A stretch of 64,000 nucleotides of DNA from DASWTL01 sp035575925 (GTDB taxonomy: Bacteria; Bacteroidota; Bacteroidia; Sphingobacteriales; Sphingobacteriaceae). Shown in pieces: positions 7,633 to 14,897 of this stretch (positions are counted from its first letter, which is position 1; every line of letters starts with the position of its first letter). The stretch is from positions 1 through 64,000 of the forward strand of contig DATLXK010000063.1 of assembly GCA_035575925.1 (NCBI GenBank), in the 5' to 3' direction. A program made the translations under genes and the position numbers. The notes beneath the pieces are model-generated. The model worked only from the letters and a program-made list of their open reading frames with translations. It was not told the origin of the DNA and made no database searches.

Positions 7633-7725
7633 TTTTTAAAAAGAAGTTGCAAAGCTATTAAAAACCTGCAGGATACCATAAAATGACATTGATAATATTT
7701 GATTATTTGGTTTACTGTAAGCAAA

Positions 7726-7760
7726 TTGCTTTATCCTTTTACGATAAAAGCATACCTTTG
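7726..7760 (+). promoter_or_regulatory. Probable ndk promoter
   Basis: TACCTTTG at 7753-7760 matches the Bacteroidota -7 consensus TAnnTTTG and lies 16 bases before the ATG of ndk. A TTG at 7726-7728 could be the -33 element, though the 24-base spacing is longer than the usual 19-21. Confidence 0.55.
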
Positions 7761-7776
7761 CGCCAATTTATAAATT

Positions 7777-8196
7777 ATGGCAACTAACAGAACTTTTACA
7801 ATGATTAAGCCTGATGCTGTTTCTAACGGACACATCGGAGCAATTTTAGACGATATTACTAAAGGCGGCTTTAAAATTATAGCGTTAAAATATACCCGCC
7901 TGACAGAAATTACGGCAGGCGAATTTTATGCTGTACACAAGGAACGCCCTTTTTATGGAGATTTAGTGAGTTTTATGTCATCGGGCCCCATCATAGCGGC
8001 AATTCTTGAGAAAGATAATGCTGTTGAAGATTTTCGGAAACTTATCGGAGCAACTGATCCCGGCAAAGCTGAAGAAGGTACCATCCGCAGAAAGTATGCA
8101 AAATCAATTGACGCCAATGCAGTTCACGGGTCAGATTCTGATGAGAACGCAGAAATTGAAGGAAGCTTTTTCTTCTCTTCTGATGAACGATTTTAA
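7777..8196 (+). CDS. ndk: Nucleoside diphosphate kinase
   Basis: 139 residues, standard length. It transfers the gamma-phosphate of ATP to other NDPs and dNDPs through a phospho-His intermediate. The catalytic His117 lies in NAVHGSDS, and the N-terminal RTFTMIKPDAV motif is complete. It is monocistronic, with its own promoter upstream and a hairpin terminator 24 bases after the stop. Confidence 0.97.
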   Translation: MATNRTFTMIKPDAVSNGHIGAILDDITKGGFKIIALKYTRLTEITAGEFYAVHKERPFYGDLVSFMSSGPIIAAILEKDNAVEDFRKLIGATDPGKAEEGTIRRKYAKSIDANAVHGSDSDENAEIEGSFFFSSDERF

Positions 8197-8219
8197 TTAA
8201 ATCATATTCCTAATTTAAT

Positions 8220-8264
8220 AGCGAAGCTGCAAGATCTTATCGGATGTTTTAGCTTCGCTTTTTC
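8220..8264 (+). terminator. Terminator of ndk
   Basis: AGCGAAGCT (8220-8228) pairs with AGCTTCGCT (8251-8259), followed by five T. The loop is 22 bases long. Confidence 0.8.
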
Positions 8265-8277
8265 TACGAAGTGTCTC

Positions 8278-8466
8278 ATGGTTATGAAAATATTCCAGCC
8301 CCGGTTTTTGATATTCTTCTTCGTAATACTGGTAGTAGCACCCCTCGTATCTTACCTGGGCGGATGGGATAGAAATTTAAATTATTTGTTTTTTTTGCGG
8401 GCCTTTGCAATTGCCTTCTGCCTAACAGTGATCTATTACCTTATACTCCTTAAGCAGGAGAAGTGA
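8278..8466 (+). CDS. Small two-helix membrane protein
   Basis: 62 residues (60 if the second Met is used). Two hydrophobic segments, about residues 8-27 (FLIFFFVILVVAPLVSYLGG) and 36-57, are joined by a short polar loop, and the end is a charged LLKQEK. No family recognised. It lies between the ndk terminator and the convergent dciA-like gene, ending 1 base before that gene's stop codon, with no clear promoter of its own. It looks like a real small membrane protein because of the regular hydrophobic pattern and lack of stops. Confidence 0.5.
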   Translation: MVMKIFQPRFLIFFFVILVVAPLVSYLGGWDRNLNYLFFLRAFAIAFCLTVIYYLILLKQEK

Positions 8467-8757
8467 CTATAGGAATATTATTTCATCCAACACCTTGTTT
8501 CCCGCACGTTCGTTCATCTTATCCAGTATTTGGGATCGGATCATTACCATTTCATTTTTAATAACGGAAGATTCAATACGTATAAATAATTTACGGTCGC
8601 GGATAAACATTTCTTTCGTACGGTTTGCAACGGCAGAACCCATCATTTCAGGCCATGCAGCAATAAGTGATGTTTCGTCAAAACGGCGGCGTAGCCGGTA
8701 TACGTTAAGCATTTGATCAATAGCCTCTTTTAGAGATTTGTCGTTTGTCCGCTTCAT
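8467..8757 (-). CDS. DUF721 / DciA-like protein
   Basis: 96 residues. The pattern SLKEAIDQMLNVYRLRRRFDE, then LIAAWPEMMGSAVANRT and KLFIRIESSVIKNEM, is that of DUF721. Its actinobacterial and proteobacterial members include DciA, the ancestral loader of the replicative helicase DnaB. The start codon overlaps the recF stop by 4 bases (ATGA), so translation is coupled to recF, which supports a role in replication or repair. Shorter than many DciA proteins, containing only the core domain. Confidence 0.75.
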   Translation of the reverse strand: MKRTNDKSLKEAIDQMLNVYRLRRRFDETSLIAAWPEMMGSAVANRTKEMFIRDRKLFIRIESSVIKNEMVMIRSQILDKMNERAGNKVLDEIIFL

Positions 8758-9854
8758 TGATTCACTACTCCTTTTTGAACATTAAAAATCCGTACTTCAG
8801 TTCCAATTTCTTTAAAAATAGTTTGTATACGGTCTTCACTCGTATCGGTTATTAATATTTGACCAAAATCTTTATCTGAAACCATTTTCATGAGTTTTTT
8901 TGTTCGGTTATCATCCAGCTTATCAAAAATATCATCCAGCAGCAAGAGCGGCTTGAAATCTTTTTGCTTATGTAAATAGGTGTACTGTGCTAGTTTTAAC
9001 GCTATTAAAAAAGATTTTGCCTGACCCTGTGATCCAAACTTTTTAAGCGGCATACCATGAATGGAAAAAAGAAGTTCGTCCTTATGAATACCTGCTGTTG
9101 TCCGCTCCAATGCCCGGTCACGCTCTAATGTTTTTTTAAGCAATATCCTGAAATCCTCCAACAACAATGGCGATTCATATACCATCTCTACCTCTTCGTT
9201 ACCATCACTTAAATACGTATAGTGGTTATTAAATATCCCGGTAAATACTTCCATAAACACTTTACGCTTCTGAAAAATACTATAGCCTGAACTTATCAAC
9301 TGATCATCATAAATTTCAAGCAACTCCGGATCGTATTTCCCGGTATCAGCTATTTGCTTTAACAAAGCGTTACGGGTATTCAAACTTCTGTTATAAAGTA
9401 TCAGCTCATCCAGGTATAAATTATCGGTTTGTGAAATAACGTTATCTATAAATTTTCTTCGTTCTTCACTTCCGCCTGTAATTAGGCTGGTATCGTACGG
9501 GGATACCATCACCAGGGGAAACAACCCGATGTGATCCGCTAATCTTGCATACTCTTTCTTATTTCTTTTAAACTGCTTTTTCTGGGTGCGTTTTAGAGCG
9601 CAGGATATGACTTCATCTTGCCCGTTTTTCTTAAAAGTACCCTGAACCATAAAAAAATCTTCGCCAAATTTAATCTGCTGACCATCTATAGGGTTGAAAT
9701 AACTTTTACATAATGATAAATAGTGTATTGCATCCAGAAGATTGGTTTTGCCGGCACCATTATTTCCTGTAAAAGCATTTACAGCAGGTGATAACTCCAG
9801 AACTGCTTCAGTATAATTTTTAAAATTAAGCAGGGATAATTTTTTCAGCCACAT
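8754..9854 (-). CDS. recF: DNA replication and repair protein RecF
   Basis: 366 residues, normal for RecF. An SMC-like ATPase that binds gapped DNA and helps RecO/RecR load RecA. Walker A is GNNGAGKT at residues 30-37. The signature is SQGQAKSFLIALKLA (near 273-287), and Walker B is LLLLDDIFDKLD near 303. First gene of a two-gene unit with the dciA-like gene. It is divergent from the TPR gene at 10002; the 147-bp gap holds that gene's promoter. Confidence 0.95.
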   Translation of the reverse strand: MWLKKLSLLNFKNYTEAVLELSPAVNAFTGNNGAGKTNLLDAIHYLSLCKSYFNPIDGQQIKFGEDFFMVQGTFKKNGQDEVISCALKRTQKKQFKRNKKEYARLADHIGLFPLVMVSPYDTSLITGGSEERRKFIDNVISQTDNLYLDELILYNRSLNTRNALLKQIADTGKYDPELLEIYDDQLISSGYSIFQKRKVFMEVFTGIFNNHYTYLSDGNEEVEMVYESPLLLEDFRILLKKTLERDRALERTTAGIHKDELLFSIHGMPLKKFGSQGQAKSFLIALKLAQYTYLHKQKDFKPLLLLDDIFDKLDDNRTKKLMKMVSDKDFGQILITDTSEDRIQTIFKEIGTEVRIFNVQKGVVNQ

Positions 9855-9924
9855 GAATTACAAAAATAATCTTTTACTAAGCGATAAAAGGTTAATACAA
9901 AAATTCATTTGGCAAATATTACAG

Positions 9925-9954
9925 TTGTTAGTAACATCAAAAACTGTATTTTTG
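9925..9954 (+). promoter_or_regulatory. Promoter of the TPR-ribH transcript
   Basis: TTG at 9925-9927 and TATTTTTG at 9947-9954 are separated by 19 bases, an exact match to the Bacteroidota TTG-N19-TAnnTTTG layout. The start codon follows 47 bases later. Confidence 0.8.
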
Positions 9955-10001
9955 CAGAATAGTCGTTTTTCAATAATGCGGCTTTTCAATTTTTATACAA
10001 A

Positions 10002-10682
10002 ATGTCTCAAAATCAAAACGATAAAGTAACAACACCGGAACATGAATTGGGTAGCGCCGGAACTTTTGTTAAAGAAAACGCAAAAAGTTTAGCAGTAATT
10101 GGAGGAGCAATAATAGCTTTAATATTGCTTTATCTGGGGTATCAACAATTTTATTTAGCGCCTCGGGCAGAAAAAGCCGCAAATGAGATGTTTAAAGCGG
10201 AGGAATATGTTGCTGTAGATTCGCTGTCTGAACGAGCAATTAAAGGTGACGGTTCTTATCCGGGCTTTGAAAAAATTGCTGAAGAATATTCATCAACAAA
10301 GTCTGCAAACATAGCTAACGCATATCTTGGGGGATTATACCTGCAAAAAGGCGAATTTCAAAAAGCTATTGATGCATTAGGAAATTACAGCAGTACCGGG
10401 AGTCCGGTAATCGATCCGTTGGTTTTAGGCATGCTGGGAGATTCTTACAGCGAATTAAAAGACTATAAAAAAGCTATAACATACTATAAAAAAGCCGCAG
10501 ATAAAAAGAGCAATTCGTTTACCAGCCCTCTATTTTTAAAAAAACTAGGATTGGTGTATGAAGAAGAAAAAAACAATGAGGCTGCTCTTGATGCTTATAA
10601 AAAGATAAGGACCGAATACTCTGATAGTTATGAGGCATCAGTGATTGATGCTTACATAGCACGGGTAGAGGCACGCCTGTAA
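10002..10682 (+). CDS. Membrane-anchored tetratricopeptide-repeat protein (YfgM-like)
   Basis: 226 residues. A short cytoplasmic N-terminus is followed by one transmembrane helix (about residues 29-48), then an extracytoplasmic domain with TPR units. Clear helices include ANAYLGGLYLQKGEFQKAID (from about 107), LGMLGDSYSELKDYKKAITYY and KKLGLVYEEEKNNEAALDAY. The layout is that of YfgM/ancillary SecYEG proteins. It probably acts as an assembly or folding scaffold at the membrane. It sits 11 bases upstream of ribH, apparently sharing its promoter, although no functional link to riboflavin synthesis is known. Confidence 0.8.
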   Translation: MSQNQNDKVTTPEHELGSAGTFVKENAKSLAVIGGAIIALILLYLGYQQFYLAPRAEKAANEMFKAEEYVAVDSLSERAIKGDGSYPGFEKIAEEYSSTKSANIANAYLGGLYLQKGEFQKAIDALGNYSSTGSPVIDPLVLGMLGDSYSELKDYKKAITYYKKAADKKSNSFTSPLFLKKLGLVYEEEKNNEAALDAYKKIRTEYSDSYEASVIDAYIARVEARL

Positions 10683-10693
10683 TATTTATACTA

Positions 10694-11191
10694 TTGGCAA
10701 CTCAACTCAAAAACCTTTCAGACTTTTCTAATACCCAATTACCAGAAGCTGCAGATTTTACCTTTGCTATTGTGGTTTCACAATGGAATGACGAAATTAC
10801 TAACGCCCTCTACCAGGGAGCTGTGGATTTTTTATTAAAATATCACGCAGTTTCTGAAAACATCTTAACTATTCACGTTCCGGGCAGCTATGAACTATCT
10901 GCAGCCGCTGATATGATTCTTACATATAAAAAAGTAGATGCAGTAATTTGCCTGGGATGTGTTATACAGGGTGAAACAAGGCATTTCGATTTTATTTGCA
11001 ACGCCGTAGCAAACGGATTAACACAAATTACAATTAAACATAACAAACCGGTGGTCTTTGGCGTATTAACTACTGATAGTTTACTACAGGCACAGGAGCG
11101 TTCTGGTGGCAAACATGGAAATAAAGGCGAAGAGGCAGCAGCAACAGCAATTCAAATGGCAGTTCTGCACCGATCCCTGGCTCAAAATTAA
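10694..11191 (+). CDS. ribH: 6,7-dimethyl-8-ribityllumazine synthase
   Basis: 165 residues; penultimate step of riboflavin synthesis, condensing a pyrimidinedione with a 4-carbon phosphate. The catalytic His97 is in VIQGETRHFDFI, with the substrate-binding segments SQWNDEIT (29-36) and VPGSYELSAAA (62-72). The start is TTG at 10694, 11 bases after the TPR gene stop; no closer ATG gives the full N-terminus. No FMN riboswitch is visible upstream, consistent with co-transcription from 9925. Confidence 0.93.
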   Translation: MATQLKNLSDFSNTQLPEAADFTFAIVVSQWNDEITNALYQGAVDFLLKYHAVSENILTIHVPGSYELSAAADMILTYKKVDAVICLGCVIQGETRHFDFICNAVANGLTQITIKHNKPVVFGVLTTDSLLQAQERSGGKHGNKGEEAAATAIQMAVLHRSLAQN

Positions 11192-11344
11192 GATTAATAT
11201 ACAGTCAGCCTGTTTTTTGCGTTATGCTTAGAGACTTGAGCAACTTAACTGTACGAAAATGATAAGCTGCCCTAAGCAAACTGAAACGAGTATCATTATA
11301 ATGTGTTGGGCGGATTTCATTGTCGTTAAAAATAAATCATTCAA

Positions 11345-11464
11345 ATGAAAAAATTAGTTATTGGAGTATTTGCATTGTTATTAGCGGCAACCGTTTTAGA
11401 ATCATGTTCTTCTAAACTTTGTCCGGCATATAATTCATATCCTTCTTCCAGAAGAGGGCGTTAA
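11345..11464 (+). CDS. Very small lipoprotein (39 residues)
   Basis: ATG at 11345 and TAA at 11462-11464. MKKLVIGVFALLLAATVLES is followed by Cys21 in the lipobox LESC, giving a mature peptide of only 19 residues (CSSKLCPAYNSY and a basic tail RRGR). Such tiny lipoproteins with a CxxxxCPAY core recur in Sphingobacteriaceae, as I recall. It has its own downstream hairpin. Function unknown; the second Cys could form a disulfide. Confidence 0.6.
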   Translation: MKKLVIGVFALLLAATVLESCSSKLCPAYNSYPSSRRGR

Positions 11465-11492
11465 TTATCATTGATTTTAACTTTAAGATTTC

Positions 11493-11520
11493 AGCCGTGA
11501 AGCTACTTTCGTGGCTTTTC
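11493..11520 (+). terminator. Terminator of the small lipoprotein gene
   Basis: AGCCGTGAA (11493-11501) pairs with TTCGTGGCT (11508-11516) with one G-U pair, followed by TTTCT. Confidence 0.6.
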
Positions 11521-11627
11521 TATTCATTGCCTGTTAGTCAGTATTTACTTTCTTATGATCATCTTTTCCTGCAACGGCAGGCTTTTTGCATATTTACTAT
11601 TGGCAAAATCACCCAAAAATTTCAAAT

Positions 11628-11963
11628 ATGGATTGGATAGCATTAAATAACCAGCAACAGCTACAGGAAATCAACGAAGAAAAAGGTTTCAGTATTATAT
11701 TTAAACATAGCACGCGTTGCTCTATAAGTATGATGGCTAAGCGGCGGTTTGAGCAGGATTGGAATGACCTTCCTGAAGATACTATCATTTATTTTCTTGA
11801 CCTGATTAATTACCGTGGCCTGTCAGGTCAGATTGCCGAGTTGTTTCAAGTACATCATGAGTCGCCACAGCTTTTACTTATAAAGGATGGTGAATGCCTG
11901 CTTCACCAATCACACAGTGATATTAGCGTTGACGAAGTAAATGAAGTGCTTGAACTTAAATAA
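11628..11963 (+). CDS. YtxJ-family bacilliredoxin-like protein
   Basis: 111 residues from ATG 11628. A longer frame opens at 11586, but family members begin with the MDWIAL-like helix. Thioredoxin-like fold with a single reactive Cys31 in FKHSTRCSIS, the YtxJ/BrxC signature. The family is associated with removal of bacillithiol from proteins. Bacteroidota often make bacillithiol, so a monothiol redox role in the cytoplasm is likely. It converges on the osmC gene with 3 bases between stop codons. Confidence 0.8.
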   Translation: MDWIALNNQQQLQEINEEKGFSIIFKHSTRCSISMMAKRRFEQDWNDLPEDTIIYFLDLINYRGLSGQIAELFQVHHESPQLLLIKDGECLLHQSHSDISVDEVNEVLELK

Positions 11964-11966
11964 ATA

Positions 11967-12371
11967 TTAAAAGCTAAAGCTTATTGTTTTTTTAAGGTCA
12001 GGGTGCAAGCTAAAATATACCGGGCAAGTTAACCCTGCACGTTCTATAATTTTCTTTTCCTTGTCTGTAAATGCATTGTCAGGAAATTTCAATTCTGCCT
12101 TAATCTCGACTACCCTTCTGGGATCCGGCCCCATAACTTTTGTGATGCTGCATAATGCACCATCAATATTAAAACCATGCTCATTAGCAGCAATGCCAAT
12201 AATGGTTAACATACAATTACCCAGCGACGTGGCGAGCAGATCTGTAGGAGAAAAAGCTTCACCCTTTCCCTTGTTATCAATGGGGGCATCCGTAATAATT
12301 TTATCACCTGAAGCTTGATGTATAGATTCTGTTCTTAAACCTCCTAAATATTTAATTTCTGACGTAGCCAT
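11967..12371 (-). CDS. OsmC-family peroxiredoxin
   Basis: 134 residues with the OsmC/Ohr fold. The two redox cysteines are present: Cys53 in ATSLGNCML and Cys116 in AGLTCPVYF. The family reduces organic hydroperoxides. This copy belongs to the YhfA-like branch judging by SPTDLLATSLGNC. A second, different OsmC protein is at 52462. It is divergent from lipA. Confidence 0.88.
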   Translation of the reverse strand: MATSEIKYLGGLRTESIHQASGDKIITDAPIDNKGKGEAFSPTDLLATSLGNCMLTIIGIAANEHGFNIDGALCSITKVMGPDPRRVVEIKAELKFPDNAFTDKEKKIIERAGLTCPVYFSLHPDLKKTISFSF

Positions 12372-12573
12372 GGCATGTGTGAGTTATAGGACAAAAGTAA
12401 TAAGTTAACCATCATATTTGATAGTATTCTTAACTATGGTGTGTAATATCAGCTGAAGAGTTCATGTTGATGCACGAATGTGTTTTTCAATCAAAACTTC
12501 TGTATCTTATTAAATTGCAATAATCTAACGTCTCACCTCTTCCATCTTATCTCAAAAAGCGTATTTTTGTTTT

Positions 12574-13452
12574 ATGATCGAACTACCGGTTATTACTGTA
12601 AGTCAGGCACAACGAAAACCTGATTGGCTGCGTGTAAAACTCCCTGTTGGTAAGGAGTACGCCCATGTTCGCGGATTGGTGGATACGCATAAACTTCATA
12701 CTATTTGCGAAAGCGGGAACTGTCCGAATATGGGCGAATGCTGGGGTGCAGGAACGGCCACGTTTATGATCCTCGGGAATATTTGCACACGCTCGTGTTC
12801 TTTCTGTGCAGTAGCAACCGGACGGCCTCTTGCGGTAGATTTAGATGAGCCTGAGCGGGTAGCTAACTCCATTAAATTAATGAATGTTAAGCATGCCGTT
12901 ATAACCTCGGTTGACCGGGATGACCTAAAAGATGGCGGATCCAACATTTGGGCAGAAACTATACAAGCTATTCGCCGTGAAAGTCCGGGAACAACTATGG
13001 AAACCTTAATTCCTGATTTTAAAGGAGTATGGGAAAATCTATACCGTGTTTGCCAGGAGCGGCCTGAAGTTGTGTCACATAACATTGAAACAGTTCGAAG
13101 ACTTACACGCGAAGTGCGTATCCAGGCTAAGTATGACCGCAGCATGGAAGCCTTGAAACGTATCTCTGAGTTTGGCTTGCGTACAAAATCAGGTATTATG
13201 CTTGGATTAAGTGAATCTGAAAGCGATGTATTGGAAACCATGCAGGATCTTGTTTCTGCCGGTGTTCATATATTAACATTAGGTCAGTATTTACAGCCTA
13301 CTAAAAATCATCATCCTGTAATAGATTGGATCCATCCTGATCAATTTAAGTATTACAAACAGGCAGGTATGGAAATGGGCTTTAAGTATGTGGAAAGCGG
13401 CCCATTGGTAAGATCATCGTATCATGCTGAAAAACATCTCTTTGATATGTAA
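12574..13452 (+). CDS. lipA: Lipoyl synthase
   Basis: 292 residues, a radical-SAM enzyme that inserts two sulfurs into octanoyl groups on E2/GcvH proteins. The auxiliary cluster motif is Cys45, Cys50 and Cys56 in CESGNCPNMGEC, and the radical-SAM motif is Cys71, Cys75 and Cys78 in CTRSCSFC. The C-terminal RSSYHAEK supplies the usual Ser ligand. A TATTTTTG box ends only 4 bases before the ATG, so the transcript may have almost no leader. Confidence 0.96.
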   Translation: MIELPVITVSQAQRKPDWLRVKLPVGKEYAHVRGLVDTHKLHTICESGNCPNMGECWGAGTATFMILGNICTRSCSFCAVATGRPLAVDLDEPERVANSIKLMNVKHAVITSVDRDDLKDGGSNIWAETIQAIRRESPGTTMETLIPDFKGVWENLYRVCQERPEVVSHNIETVRRLTREVRIQAKYDRSMEALKRISEFGLRTKSGIMLGLSESESDVLETMQDLVSAGVHILTLGQYLQPTKNHHPVIDWIHPDQFKYYKQAGMEMGFKYVESGPLVRSSYHAEKHLFDM

Positions 13453-13473
13453 TAACTTGTTACATTTGTTGAA

Positions 13474-14025
13474 TTGGCACTCAAAAGAAAAATAAAACTG
13501 ACAGAATCTGAGCTTTTAACAGCTTTGGAAGGTCGCGAGCGCATTGCTTCTGAGGCTTTGTACGATATGTACTCAGCATCATTATATGGCGTAATACATC
13601 GAATAATTCAATCAGAGGAGATCGCAGAGGATCTTTTGCAGGATACATTTGTTAAAATTTGGAACTCATTTCCGTCTTTTGATTCCAGTAAAGGCCGTTT
13701 ATTTACCTGGATGGTCAATATTGCCAGAAATCTCGCCATTGATAAGATACGTTCAAAGGAATTTAGGAACCAATCCAAAAACCAGGACATAGAAAATTCC
13801 GTAAATTCGATTGATACATACAAAGCGACTTTTATAAACCCGGATACAGTAGGGGTTAAAGAACTTGTAGAAAAATTAAAACCGGAACAAAAAACGATAC
13901 TTGATCTGGTTTATTTTAAAGGGTATACACATGTTGAGGCATCAGAGGAACTTGGCATTCCATTAGGAACTGTTAAGACCAGACTGAGGATGGCAATATT
14001 AAGTTTAAGGGGATATTTTAATTAA
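13474..14025 (+). CDS. ECF-type RNA polymerase sigma factor
   Basis: 183 residues starting at TTG (13474), 21 bases after lipA. Region 2 spans about residues 25-90 (AEDLLQDTFVKIWNSFPSF, then RLFTWMVNIARNLAIDKIRS). Region 4 spans about 128-180, with the helix-turn-helix THVEASEELGIPLGTVKTRL. There is no sigma-1.1 or region 3, so it is a group 4 (SigK-like) factor. The next gene, 2 bases away, is its membrane anti-sigma partner. Confidence 0.9.
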   Translation: MALKRKIKLTESELLTALEGRERIASEALYDMYSASLYGVIHRIIQSEEIAEDLLQDTFVKIWNSFPSFDSSKGRLFTWMVNIARNLAIDKIRSKEFRNQSKNQDIENSVNSIDTYKATFINPDTVGVKELVEKLKPEQKTILDLVYFKGYTHVEASEELGIPLGTVKTRLRMAILSLRGYFN

Positions 14026-14027
14026 TA

Positions 14028-14843
14028 GTGGAAGATTTAAAAGCATACATCGAAAGCGGAGTTCTGGAGCTTTATGTAATGGGTGACTTAGCCCTTACGG
14101 AACAGCGTGAGGTTGAACTGATGGCTGCGCAACATCCGGAGATCAAAACTGAATTAATTCAGATTGAGAAATCTCTTGAGAGTTATGCAGAAACAAATTC
14201 TATTGAGCCTGCTGAGGAATTGCGGGATAATATTCTGGCGAAGATGTATAACTCATCTTCCTCTGAAGCGATAGTTGTACCTATGTCATCTACGGGGTCT
14301 AACAATATAAGTTTTTATAAATACGGCTTTGCAGCATCTTTGGCATTTCTTTTTATAAGTCTCGCGGCACTACTTATAGTATATAACCGTTTGCAGGATT
14401 CTAAACAGCAATTATCTCAATTACAAGTTGCTAATCAAACATACGCTAGTCGTGTAAATCTGCTGGATAAGCAACTTGGTTATAGTAATGTTGCCCTGAC
14501 TGTTTTAAAAGATCCCGGGTTTACTTACATAGACTTAAAAGGCACTGCAGGTGCGCCTAAAGCAAAATTATTGGTTGCCTACAATTCGGACAAGAAAGAA
14601 GTAATGATTGATCTTGCATCTATGAAAATGCCTGCAAATGATACTTCACATCAATACCAGTTATGGGCTATGGTTGATGGCAAGCCTGTTGATTTGGGAG
14701 TATTTGACTCTTCTACTGATAGTACAGGTATGATACGGATGAAAGCTATAACAAATGCCCAGGCTTTTGCTGTAACACTTGAGCCAAAAGGCGGAAGCGT
14801 TAACCCAAGCATGGATCAGATGATGGCAATGGGATCTGTGTAA
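14028..14843 (+). CDS. Anti-sigma factor (RskA-like)
   Basis: 271 residues, GTG start 2 bases after the sigma gene stop. The N-terminal cytoplasmic part has ESGVLELYVMGDLALTEQRE (residues 9-28), the sigma-binding segment typical of RskA-type proteins without a zinc motif. A transmembrane helix lies at about 99-119, followed by a coiled segment and the extracytoplasmic RskA domain (YQLWAMVDGKPVDLGVF near 220). It holds the sigma factor inactive at the membrane until a signal triggers release, probably by proteolysis. The end is Met-rich (SMDQMMAMGSV). Confidence 0.88.
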   Translation: MEDLKAYIESGVLELYVMGDLALTEQREVELMAAQHPEIKTELIQIEKSLESYAETNSIEPAEELRDNILAKMYNSSSSEAIVVPMSSTGSNNISFYKYGFAASLAFLFISLAALLIVYNRLQDSKQQLSQLQVANQTYASRVNLLDKQLGYSNVALTVLKDPGFTYIDLKGTAGAPKAKLLVAYNSDKKEVMIDLASMKMPANDTSHQYQLWAMVDGKPVDLGVFDSSTDSTGMIRMKAITNAQAFAVTLEPKGGSVNPSMDQMMAMGSV

Positions 14844-14897
14844 TTCCACACCGAAAGATTTTTTTGAAATCCTTTGGCCCCCTGATAACTTAGATAG

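Noticed and set aside
10888..11112. 74-codon ORF antisense to ribH
   Set aside because: Wholly inside ribH and Cys-rich by chance; no supporting context.
11192..11344. Possible riboswitch or RNA gene after ribH
   Set aside because: No FMN-type conserved core or strong structure; treated as ordinary intergenic DNA.
12696..13241. 181-codon ORF antisense to lipA
   Set aside because: It lies wholly within a strongly supported lipA gene; the antisense frame shows no motif.
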